Below the pieces are notes generated by a model, which saw only the letters and a list, made by a program, of their open reading frames with translations, did no database searches and was not told where the DNA came from. From Acidovorax sp. A79 (GTDB taxonomy: Bacteria; Pseudomonadota; Gammaproteobacteria; Burkholderiales; Burkholderiaceae_C), in contig NZ_AP028672.1 of NCBI RefSeq assembly GCF_041154505.1, positions 1,439,001 through 1,503,000 of the forward strand: DNA of 64,000 nucleotides, read 5' to 3'. Shown here piece by piece: positions 16,780 to 24,369 of this stretch (the first letter of the stretch is position 1; each line of letters opens with the position of its first letter). The translations under genes and the position numbers were made by a program.

Positions 16780-17679
16780 ATGGCACGCATCAAATTCGAT
16801 ATGGGTGAACTGCAGGCATTCGTGGCCACCGCGGAGAAGGCGAGCTTCCGGCTTGCCGCCGAAGCGCTGTGCCTGTCGGCACCCGCCTTGAGCCGGCGCG
16901 TGGAGCGGCTGGAGCTGGCCCTGGGCGTGCGACTGCTGGAGCGCACCACCCGCAGCGTGGAACTGACCGCCATCGGCCAGGAGTTTCTGCACGAGGCTCG
17001 CACCGCGCTGGCCGGGCTGGATGCGGCCGTGCAGCGCGTGAGCGACCAGGTACACCTGCGCCGGGGGCGGGTCACGATTGCTTGCATCCCGTCGGTGGCA
17101 AGCCATCTCCTGCCCCGTGTGCTGCGCGGCTTTGCAGTCGCGCAACCTGAAGTGCAGGTGCATGTCATGGACGAAAGCGCAAGCCAGGTCCTGGACGCCG
17201 TGCTCAGCGGCGCGGCCGATTTCGGGCTCAGCTTCACGGGAAGTCAGGAGTCTGCCGTTCGCTTTGAAGCCCTGACCAAAGAGCGCTACATGCTGGCCAT
17301 GCCGCGCAGCCACCGCTGGGCCAAGCGCAAGGAAGTGCCCTGGGCCGAACTGGCCGGGATGCGGCTGGTGTCGGTATCGCGCGACAGCGCCAACCGCCTG
17401 CTGCTGGACCAGGCCACGGCCGACCTGCCCGAGCAACCGGTGGCTTGGTACGAATGCAATCACGTGGCGGGCGCGCTGGCCCTGGTGGAAGGTGGCCTGG
17501 GGCTGGCCGTTCTGCCCCAGCTGGCACTGCCGCCTGCTCACGCCGAGGTCTGCGGCGTGCCCCTCAGCGCACCCGACTTGTGGCGCACCCTGGGTCTGCT
17601 GCAGCGGCGCGACCGTGTGCTGTCACCCGCGGCTGACGCGTTGAGGGCACGGGTGAAGCAGTTGCACGGCGCGGGTTGA
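16780..17679 (+). CDS. LysR-family transcriptional regulator
   Basis: A 299-residue LysR regulator. The ATG at 16780 (MARIKFDMGELQAFVATAEKA) follows AAGGAG. The helix-turn-helix is typical: SFRLAAEALCLSAPALSRRVERLELALGVRLLERTT, residues 23-58. The C-terminal effector domain has the usual ANHVAGAL-like pattern (CNHVAGALALVEGGLGLAVLP) near residue 225. It is divergent from the Bug/ModA-like/porin cluster and most likely controls it (inference from arrangement). Confidence 0.88.
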   Translation: MARIKFDMGELQAFVATAEKASFRLAAEALCLSAPALSRRVERLELALGVRLLERTTRSVELTAIGQEFLHEARTALAGLDAAVQRVSDQVHLRRGRVTIACIPSVASHLLPRVLRGFAVAQPEVQVHVMDESASQVLDAVLSGAADFGLSFTGSQESAVRFEALTKERYMLAMPRSHRWAKRKEVPWAELAGMRLVSVSRDSANRLLLDQATADLPEQPVAWYECNHVAGALALVEGGLGLAVLPQLALPPAHAEVCGVPLSAPDLWRTLGLLQRRDRVLSPAADALRARVKQLHGAG

Positions 17680-18018
17680 GGAAGACCCGGCAGCCGCAAT
17701 GCGTACTCTGGTGTGGCTTACCCACGGGCAATTCACCGTCACACGGCGCACCAGCGATGCGGGCTTGATGCTGGCTGCACCTTCCGAACCTGGAGAGGCT
17801 TGTCTTTGGAGTACCACTTCACTTCGAAGGTCGGCTGTTCGTGTTCTCACCCAGGGCGTAAACGGGTCTTGCGAGCAGCTAACTAGCCGCTTGTCTCTCC
17901 AGCGAGACGGCGACGAAGGCAACGACATAAAATTTGATAGCTGCCAGCGATTGCTGGATGAGCGCCGGGGCAAAAATACCGAAATTTCTGCCTCCCCGCG
18001 TCGGTTCTCTCCTGGGCC
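17680..18018. other. Intergenic region between convergent LysR and polA genes
   Basis: A 339-base non-coding stretch with lower GC and no convincing open frame on either strand. Its only recognisable content is palindromic repeat copy 3 at 17927-17980. I see no clear T-tract terminator for either flanking gene, so the palindrome may serve in that role (inference). Confidence 0.5.
17927..17980 (+). repeat. Dispersed palindromic repeat, copy 3
   Basis: A degraded copy of the same family (GATAGCTGCCAGCGATT, spacer, GAGCGCCGGGGC, followed by AAAAATACC). It lies between two convergent genes, 248 bases after the LysR stop and 38 bases before the polA stop. Confidence 0.6.
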
Positions 18019-20817
18019 TCAGTGGGCCTTGTCCCAATTCGCCCCCACCCCCACCTCGGCCAGCAGCGGCACCTTCAGCGCAGCCACCTCCGCCATCAGG
18101 CGCGGGATGTGACTCTTGAGCCAGTCCACCTCGCCCTCGGGCAGCTCGAACACCAGTTCGTCGTGCACCTGCATGATCATTTGGATGCCCGGCTTGTGCG
18201 CGTCCAGCTCCTTCTGAACCGCCACCATCGCCAGCTTGATCAGATCGGCCGCCGTACCTTGCATAGGGGCGTTGATGGCAGCGCGCTCAGCCCCTGCGCG
18301 GCGGGGGCCGTTGGGGGAGTTGATCTCGGGCAGGTACAGGCGACGGCCAAACACGGTTTCGACATAGCCCATGGACTTGGCGGCGGCCTTGGTGTCGTCC
18401 ATGTACTGCTTCACGCCGGGGTAGCGCTGGAAGTACTTGTCGATGTAGGCGGCAGCGGCCTTGGTTTCTATCCCTAAGTTCTTGGCCAGGCCGAAGCTGC
18501 TCATGCCGTAGATCAGGCCAAAGTTGATGACCTTGGCGTAGCGGCGTTGCTCGCTGGTGACCTGATCGACCTCCACCCCAAACACTTCGGCGGCGGTGGC
18601 GCGGTGCACGTCCAGCCCGGCGTGGAAGGCGTGCAGCAGCGAGTGGTCGCCGCTGAGGTGGGCCATGATGCGCAGCTCGATCTGCGAGTAGTCGGCGCTG
18701 GCGATCACGCGGCCCGCGGGAGCGACGAAGGCCTCGCGCACGCGGCGGCCTTCGGGGGTGCGGATGGGGATGTTCTGCAGGTTGGGGTCGTTGCTCGACA
18801 GGCGGCCCGTCACCGCCACGGCCTGCGCGTAGTGGGTGTGCACGCGGCCCGTGCGCGGCAGCGCCAGCTGGGCCAGCTTGTCGGTGTAGGTGCCTTTGAG
18901 CTTGCTCAAGGATCGGTGCTCCAGCAGCTTGGCGGGCAGGGGGTAGTCCTCGGCCAGTTTTTCCAGCACCTCTTCGTCGGTGCTGCGCGCGCCGGTGGCG
19001 GTCTTTTTGACCACGGGCATGCCCAGCTTGTCGAAGAAGATTTCGCCCAGTTGCTTGGGGCTGCTCAGGTTGAAGGGCTGGCCTGCGATTTCGTACGCCT
19101 CGGTTTCGAGCTGCAGGATGCGCTGGCCCAGCTCGTGGCTCTGCGTGGCCAGGGTGGGCGCATCGATCAGCACGCCGTTGCGCTCGATGCGGTACAGCGC
19201 CTCGCTGCTCTGCATCTCCAGCTCGTAGATGAAGCGCAGCTTGTCGTCCGCCTGCAGCAGCGGCCACAGCGCGTTGTGCACGTCCAGGGTCTGGTCCGAG
19301 TCTTCGCACGAGTAGGCGGCGGCCTTGTCCACGGGCACCTGGGCAAACGGGATCTGGTGCGCGCCCTTGCCGCACAGGTCTTCATAGGTGATGCCCTTGC
19401 GGCCGGTGTGGCGCTCGGCCAGGCTGGTCAGGTTGTGGGGCTTGTGCACTTCGAGCACGTAGCTTTGCAGCATGGTGTCGTGTGCGTAGCCCTGCACCTC
19501 GATGCCGTGGTTGGCGAACACATGGCGGTCGTACTTGATGTGCTGGCCCAGCTTGTGGTGCCTGGCGTTCTCCAGCCAGGGCTTGAGGCGGGCCAGCACC
19601 TCGTCCATCGGCAGCTGCGCGGGTGCGTCGGGGCCTTCATGCCGCAGCGGTATGTAGGCGGCCTCGCCGGGCTGCACACTGAAGGAAATGCCCACGATCT
19701 GCGCACGCATCTCGTCGAGCGAATCGGTTTCAGTGTCGATCGCCGCCAGCGGGGCCTTGTGCAGGCGTTCCAGCCACTGGTCAAAGTCGGCCCAGTTGAG
19801 GATGGTGTCGTACACCACGGTGCGGTGCTGGGCTTCTTCGGCCACGGTGCTGGCCGAGTGGTCGGCAAACAGATCACCACTTTGACCGGGCATGGCAACG
19901 GTGGGAGCTGTGGTGGCGGGGGCCGCTGCGCCCTTGATCGCGCTGGCCAGGCCCTTGAAGCCATACTTTTCGTAAAACGGCAGCAAGCCGGTGTTGTCTG
20001 GCGCGTCCAGCGTGATGTCGTCAAACGCAGGCAGGCCGGGGATGTAGTCGGCCAGCGCGCAATCGGTCTTCATGGTGACAAGCTGACGGCTCAATGCCAG
20101 CTGACCGCTGGCAATCGCCTCGCGCAGATTGTTGCCCGCCGCGCCCTTGATGGCGTCGGCGTTGGCAATCAGGTTATCGAGCGAGCCGTATTCTTCCAGC
20201 CACTTGGCGGCGGTCTTGGGGCCTACCTTGGTCACGCCGGGCACGTTGTCCACGGTGTCGCCCACCAGGGCCTGGTAGTCCACCATCAGCGTGGGTGGCA
20301 CGCCAAACTCTGCCGTCACGCCCGCCACGTCGCGGCGCTTGCCGCTCATGGTGTCGATGATGGTGATGTGCTCGTTGACCAGCTGGCTCAAATCTTTGTC
20401 GCCACTGGACACAATGACCTCAATGCCCTGTGCGGCTGCTGCGTTGGCCAAGGTGGCGATCACGTCATCGGCCTCTACGCCGGGCACGGCCACCACCTTC
20501 CAGCCCAGCAGGTCCACCACCTCGTGGATGGGCTCGATCTGGCTGCGCAGGTCGTCTGGCATGGGCGAGCGCGTGGCCTTGTATTCGGTGTACAAGGCAT
20601 CGCGGAAGGTGGGGCCCGATGCGTCGAACACGCACACGGCATAGTCGGCCGTCACCTCTTTGCGCAGGGCCTGCATCATGTTGATCATGCCCCGGATGGC
20701 GCCCGTGGCGGCGCTGGTGGGGTCGCCCGGCACGGCCCGCAGGTCGGGCATGGCGTGGAAGGCGCGGTAGAGGTAGCTGGAGCCGTCCACCAGCACCAGG
20801 GTCTTTTTGTTGCTCAT
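18019..20817 (-). CDS. polA: DNA polymerase I
   Basis: A 932-residue DNA polymerase I for Okazaki-fragment processing and excision repair. The start is the ATG at 20817 (MSNKKTLVLVDGSSYLYRAFHA), the canonical N-terminus; upstream in-frame codons are not family-like. All three domains are present: the 5' nuclease (VPGVEADDVIATLA, SGDKDLSQLV), the 3'-5' proofreading domain with the DxE motif intact near residue 360 (AIDTETDS), and the polymerase with DYSQIELRI near 705 and the HDELVFELP catalytic motif near 885. It is divergent from the DUF2782-type gene across 53 bases. Confidence 0.97.
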   Translation of the reverse strand: MSNKKTLVLVDGSSYLYRAFHAMPDLRAVPGDPTSAATGAIRGMINMMQALRKEVTADYAVCVFDASGPTFRDALYTEYKATRSPMPDDLRSQIEPIHEVVDLLGWKVVAVPGVEADDVIATLANAAAAQGIEVIVSSGDKDLSQLVNEHITIIDTMSGKRRDVAGVTAEFGVPPTLMVDYQALVGDTVDNVPGVTKVGPKTAAKWLEEYGSLDNLIANADAIKGAAGNNLREAIASGQLALSRQLVTMKTDCALADYIPGLPAFDDITLDAPDNTGLLPFYEKYGFKGLASAIKGAAAPATTAPTVAMPGQSGDLFADHSASTVAEEAQHRTVVYDTILNWADFDQWLERLHKAPLAAIDTETDSLDEMRAQIVGISFSVQPGEAAYIPLRHEGPDAPAQLPMDEVLARLKPWLENARHHKLGQHIKYDRHVFANHGIEVQGYAHDTMLQSYVLEVHKPHNLTSLAERHTGRKGITYEDLCGKGAHQIPFAQVPVDKAAAYSCEDSDQTLDVHNALWPLLQADDKLRFIYELEMQSSEALYRIERNGVLIDAPTLATQSHELGQRILQLETEAYEIAGQPFNLSSPKQLGEIFFDKLGMPVVKKTATGARSTDEEVLEKLAEDYPLPAKLLEHRSLSKLKGTYTDKLAQLALPRTGRVHTHYAQAVAVTGRLSSNDPNLQNIPIRTPEGRRVREAFVAPAGRVIASADYSQIELRIMAHLSGDHSLLHAFHAGLDVHRATAAEVFGVEVDQVTSEQRRYAKVINFGLIYGMSSFGLAKNLGIETKAAAAYIDKYFQRYPGVKQYMDDTKAAAKSMGYVETVFGRRLYLPEINSPNGPRRAGAERAAINAPMQGTAADLIKLAMVAVQKELDAHKPGIQMIMQVHDELVFELPEGEVDWLKSHIPRLMAEVAALKVPLLAEVGVGANWDKAH

Positions 20818-20870
20818 GCGGCAATTGTGCACGGCCAAGCCCCGCCCAGCCCGCGCCCTACAATCGCCCC

Positions 20871-21230
20871 ATGCGCGCTCTTCACCTCCTTTTGCTGCTG
20901 GGCATTGCCTCCGGCACCGCCCTGGCCCAGAGTTCAAGCCAAAATGCCCCCCAGGGCACGGCAGACACGCGCGAGGCGCTCTCAAACCAGGAGCAACCTG
21001 CAGGCCGTTCCAACCAGCGCACCGAGCGCATCCATGTCGAAGACGCGGGCAACCGCGTGGATGAGCTGCGCGTGGGCGGCCAGACCCAGATCATTTCCGT
21101 GCAGCCCAAGACCGGCAACCTGCCCGGCTATGAAGTGCAGTCGCCCGACGGCGCCCGCAGCCGCGCGGGCAGCAACAGCGGCGCGGAGACCACCACCGCC
21201 CCGCGCGTCTGGAACGTGCTGAAGTTCTGA
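20871..21230 (+). CDS. DUF2782-like exported protein
   Basis: A 119-residue exported protein. The signal peptide is MRALHLLLLLGIASGTALAQ. The mature part has a low-complexity linker and then a conserved core, RIHVEDAGNRVDELRVGGQTQIISVQPK, typical of the small DUF2782 family commonly found next to polA and thrB in beta- and gammaproteobacteria. The family function is unknown; I infer a periplasmic location from the signal peptide. It lies 105 bases before thrB on the same strand. Confidence 0.8.
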   Translation: MRALHLLLLLGIASGTALAQSSSQNAPQGTADTREALSNQEQPAGRSNQRTERIHVEDAGNRVDELRVGGQTQIISVQPKTGNLPGYEVQSPDGARSRAGSNSGAETTTAPRVWNVLKF

Positions 21231-21335
21231 GGCCCCTGCGGCGCCGGGCAGCGCCACCGCGCTGCCCCCATGAAGCCGCTGCACGCCCTGCCCTTTTGCT
21301 GTCAGTTTTTCATTTCTTTGTAACCCCCCTGAGCG

Positions 21336-22286
21336 ATGGCCGTCTTTACCGAAGTCTCCAACACCGAGGCGCGCGAGCTGCTGCGCCGTTTGCAACTGGG
21401 TGAGCTGGTGGCGCTGCGCGGCATCGAGGGTGGCATCGAGAACACTAACTACTTTCTCACCAGCGACCAGGGCGAGTTCGTGCTGACGCTGTTCGAGCGC
21501 CTCACCGCCGCGCAGCTGCCGTTCTACCTGTACCTGATGAAGCACCTGGCGCACGGTGGCGTGCCCGTGCCCGATCCGCGCGCCGACCAGGACGGCGACA
21601 TCCTGCACACCGTGTGTGGCAAGCCCGCCGCCGTGGTGAACAAGCTGCGCGGCAAGAGCCAGCTGGCGCCGCAGGCCGCGCATTGCGCCGCCGTGGGCAC
21701 GATGCTCGCCCGCATGCACCTGGCGGGCCGCGACTTCGACCGCCATCAGCCCAACCTGCGCGGCCTGCCCTGGTGGAACGAAACGGTGCCGGTGGTGTTG
21801 CCGCACGTCGGCGCAACCCAGGCCGCCCTGCTGCGCTCCGAACTGGCCTACCAGAACCATGTGGCCGCCGGCGCCGCCTACGCGGCCCTGCCGCGCGGCC
21901 CCGTGCACGCCGACCTGTTCCGCGACAACGTGATGTTCGAGGGCGAAGAGCTCACCGGCTTCTTCGACTTCTACTTCGCGGGCGTGGACACCTGGCTGTT
22001 CGACCTGGCCGTGTGCCTGAACGACTGGTGCATCGACCTCGCCACGGGCCAGCACGATGCCGGGCGCGCCACCCGCATGCTCGACGCCTACCAGGCCGTG
22101 CGCCCGCTCACGGCGGCCGAGCGCGAACTGCTCCCCGCCATGCTGCGCGCGGGCGCCCTGCGGTTCTGGATCTCGCGCCTGTGGGACTTCCACCTGCCGC
22201 GCGAAGCCTCGATGCTGACGCCCCACGACCCCACGCACTTCGAGCGGGTGCTGCGCGCCCGCATTGCGCAGCCCGTGCACGCCTGA
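21336..22286 (+). CDS. thrB: Homoserine kinase
   Basis: A 316-residue homoserine kinase of the APH/choline-kinase-like (type II) ThrB family used by betaproteobacteria. It phosphorylates homoserine for threonine synthesis. The N-terminus [16 protein letters not shown], the [12 protein letters not shown] nucleotide loop, the Brenner-type [13 protein letters not shown] catalytic loop (about residue 193) and GFFDFYFAG are all present. It is followed one base later by a small open frame and then by the BPSS1780 gene, an order I recognise from related genomes. Confidence 0.93.
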   Translation: MAVFTEVSNTEARELLRRLQLGELVALRGIEGGIENTNYFLTSDQGEFVLTLFERLTAAQLPFYLYLMKHLAHGGVPVPDPRADQDGDILHTVCGKPAAVVNKLRGKSQLAPQAAHCAAVGTMLARMHLAGRDFDRHQPNLRGLPWWNETVPVVLPHVGATQAALLRSELAYQNHVAAGAAYAALPRGPVHADLFRDNVMFEGEELTGFFDFYFAGVDTWLFDLAVCLNDWCIDLATGQHDAGRATRMLDAYQAVRPLTAAERELLPAMLRAGALRFWISRLWDFHLPREASMLTPHDPTHFERVLRARIAQPVHA

Positions 22287-22287
22287 G

Positions 22288-22461
22288 ATGAAGCCCCTGG
22301 AGCCGCCCGTGGCGCCCGCCCCCGCCACGGGGATGTCGCGCTCGCGGCGGCGCGGCCCGTGCGGCATGTTCCGCGCCGGGGCCGACCCCGCCGCAGGGGC
22401 CACGGCGGACGCGGAGCGCCCTGGATCACCGGAGCACGAAGACGCGAAGCGCCTTTCTTGA
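22288..22461 (+). CDS. Possible small protein overlapping the thrB end region
   Basis: A 57-residue open frame whose ATG begins one base after the thrB TGA (TGAGATG), a spacing that suits translational coupling. The first 45 or so codons use G or C at the third position almost without exception, as in neighbouring real genes; the last dozen do not. The product is rich in Pro, Arg and Ala (SRSRRRGPCGMFRAGADPAAG), with no recognisable domain. There is no separate SD. It could be a real coupled small protein, a decayed gene remnant, or chance in GC-rich DNA. No function is proposed. Confidence 0.35.
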   Translation: MKPLEPPVAPAPATGMSRSRRRGPCGMFRAGADPAAGATADAERPGSPEHEDAKRLS

Positions 22462-22639
22462 CCGGCCCGGCGGAAAATCCGCGTTCGGGCCTTCGCGGCA
22501 GGGGGGATCCCTTGCACCGCGGCCGGAATGGGCCGCTGGGGTAAATTCCAAGCTATGCATTGCACTGCCAGCGGAAGCCTCTCGGCTGCCAGCAGTGCCC
22601 GGGCGCAGGCCCCACCCTCTTTTCTCCTCCTAAGCATCC

Positions 22640-23488
22640 ATGAAACTCCACATCGTCCCCGCCCGCACCGGCATGGCCTGGGTCAAGCTCGGCATCCGGA
22701 CGTTCTGGCGGCAACCCATGGCGCTGGCGGCGCTGTTCTTCATGACCATGGCGTCCATGTCGCTGGCCACGCTGATTCCGCTGGTGGGCCCGGCCATCGC
22801 GCTGGTGCTGCTGCCCTCGGCCACGCTGGCCATGATGGTGGCCTCGGCGGAAGCCACGCAGGGGCGGTTTCCCACCCCCGCCGTGCTGCTGGTGGCGTTT
22901 CGCACCGGCCAGCAGCGGCTGCGCGACATGCTGGTGCTCGGCGCCCTCTATGCGGCGGGCTTCCTGGCCGTGATGGGCCTGTCGGCGCTGCTGGACGGCG
23001 GCCAGTTCGCGCGGGTGTACCTGGGCGGCGCCGCCCTGACCAAGGAAGTGGCGGAAGACCCCGCCTTCCAGGGCGCCATGTGGCTGTCCATGATGCTGTA
23101 CCTGCCGCTGTCGCTGCTGTTCTGGCATGCCCCGGGGCTCGTGCACTGGCACGGCGTGCCGCCGGTCAAGGCGCTGTTCTTCAGCATCGTGGCCTGCGTG
23201 CGCAACTTTGGCGCGTTCCTGGTCTACGGGCTGGGCTGGCTGGGCGTGTTCCTGCTGGGGGGCGTGGTGGTCACGCTGGCGTCCGCGCTGCTGGCCGCGG
23301 CGGGGCTGGCCGGATCGACCGCGGGCGGCATCATGGTGGGGGCCGCGATGGTGATGGCGGCCATGTTCTTCACATCGGTGGTTTTCACCTTCCGCGACTG
23401 CTTCGAGCCCCCGTCCCATCCAGCCTCCGAGGCACCACCCCATGACGACGCACCGCCCCCACCCGCACCAGCTCCTGGGCCGCACTGA
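22640..23488 (+). CDS. BPSS1780-family membrane protein
   Basis: A 282-residue integral inner-membrane protein. The ATG opens MKLHIVPARTGMAWVKLGIRTFWRQPMALAALF, the characteristic N-terminus of the BPSS1780 family. About six hydrophobic segments are visible between residues 25 and 255, followed by a short Pro-rich cytoplasmic tail. The family function is unknown. It lies downstream of thrB. Its TGA stop overlaps the proposed CTG start of the next gene (CTGA), suggesting coupled translation. Confidence 0.85.
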   Translation: MKLHIVPARTGMAWVKLGIRTFWRQPMALAALFFMTMASMSLATLIPLVGPAIALVLLPSATLAMMVASAEATQGRFPTPAVLLVAFRTGQQRLRDMLVLGALYAAGFLAVMGLSALLDGGQFARVYLGGAALTKEVAEDPAFQGAMWLSMMLYLPLSLLFWHAPGLVHWHGVPPVKALFFSIVACVRNFGAFLVYGLGWLGVFLLGGVVVTLASALLAAAGLAGSTAGGIMVGAAMVMAAMFFTSVVFTFRDCFEPPSHPASEAPPHDDAPPPPAPAPGPH

Positions 23489-24267
23489 GGACGAGCCTGG
23501 CCTGGTACCAGCGGCGCGGCCTGCTGCAGGCCGCAGCGCTGTGGATAGCCACGGGCGGCTGGGTGGCCGCGCACGCCCAGTCGCGCAGCAACATCGTGGA
23601 GCTGCGCGGCCAGGTGCTGCGCAACGGCGAGGCGCTGACCCCGCAGCACAGCATCGCCGCGGGAGACCGCCTTGAAACCGGGCCCGGCGCCACCGTGGTC
23701 TTTGCGGTGGGCGACGGCGCCTTCCTGGTGCGCCAGAACTCGCGCGTGGCGCTGGAGGGCGAGACGCCCACCGCCGTCAGGGTGCTGCGCCTGGTCAGCG
23801 GCGCCGTGGCCAGCGTGTGGGGCCGGGGCGCGGAGCGCCAGGTGATCCTGCCCACCGCCACCGCCGGCATCCGGGGCACGGGGGTGTACGCCGAGGTCTT
23901 CGCCGATCAGGACAACCGGGGCTACTTCTGCAATTGCTACGGCACGGTGGACCTGGCGGCGGGCACCGAAAGCCTGGTCAGCGAGGCGTCATACCACCAG
24001 TCGTTCTGGGCCGAGAGCGCGCCGCGCAATGGCCGCCTGCTCACCCCGGCCGGCGCCATCAACCACACCGATGAGGAACTGGAGTTCCTGGCCAGCCTCA
24101 TCCACCAGCGCACGGCCTGGCAGATCGCCGGGCGCAAGGGCACCAAGGACGGCAGCGGGCAGATGGGTTACACCGCGACGCCCGGTGCGAGCGGCACACC
24201 CGCCGCCACGCCGGCACGCCCCTCGCCCCCCGCCCCGCCGCCACCGCCGCCGGGTTCGGACTACTGA
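23485..24267 (+). CDS. FecR-domain exported protein with a probable non-ATG start
   Basis: The conserved part is a FecR domain (GDRLETGPGATVVFAVGDGAFLVR, then LRLVSGAVASVWG and TATAGIRGTGVYAE) with a long C-terminal region ending in a Pro-rich tail. FecR domains sense or bind ligands in the periplasm. A normal signal peptide (YQRRGLLQAAALWIATGGWVAAHAQ) is encoded in frame before the first GTG (23563), but no ATG, GTG or TTG precedes it after the in-frame stop at 23443. A CTG at 23485 overlaps the upstream TGA as CTGA and gives MRTSLAWYQRRG plus the signal, 260 residues in all. Alternatives are a frameshift or a leaderless 234-residue form from 23563. The gene is certain; the start is not. Confidence 0.75.
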   Translation: MRTSLAWYQRRGLLQAAALWIATGGWVAAHAQSRSNIVELRGQVLRNGEALTPQHSIAAGDRLETGPGATVVFAVGDGAFLVRQNSRVALEGETPTAVRVLRLVSGAVASVWGRGAERQVILPTATAGIRGTGVYAEVFADQDNRGYFCNCYGTVDLAAGTESLVSEASYHQSFWAESAPRNGRLLTPAGAINHTDEELEFLASLIHQRTAWQIAGRKGTKDGSGQMGYTATPGASGTPAATPARPSPPAPPPPPPGSDY

Positions 24268-24284
24268 GCCCCTGCCCCCAAAAC

Positions 24285-24311
24285 AAAAAAGGCCGGCCCC
24301 CTGGGCCGGCC
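24285..24311 (-). terminator. Rho-independent terminator of phoX
   Basis: A 9-bp perfect stem (GGCCGGCCC at 24291-24299 with its complement at 24303-24311), a 3-base loop and an A-run at 24285-24290 that reads as U6 on the minus strand. It lies about 60 bases beyond the phoX stop. Confidence 0.88.
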
Positions 24312-24369
24312 TGCAAGCAACCAATTCATCAAGGAAGGTGAGAGGCCCATTCCCTCTCACCCCGCCCCG

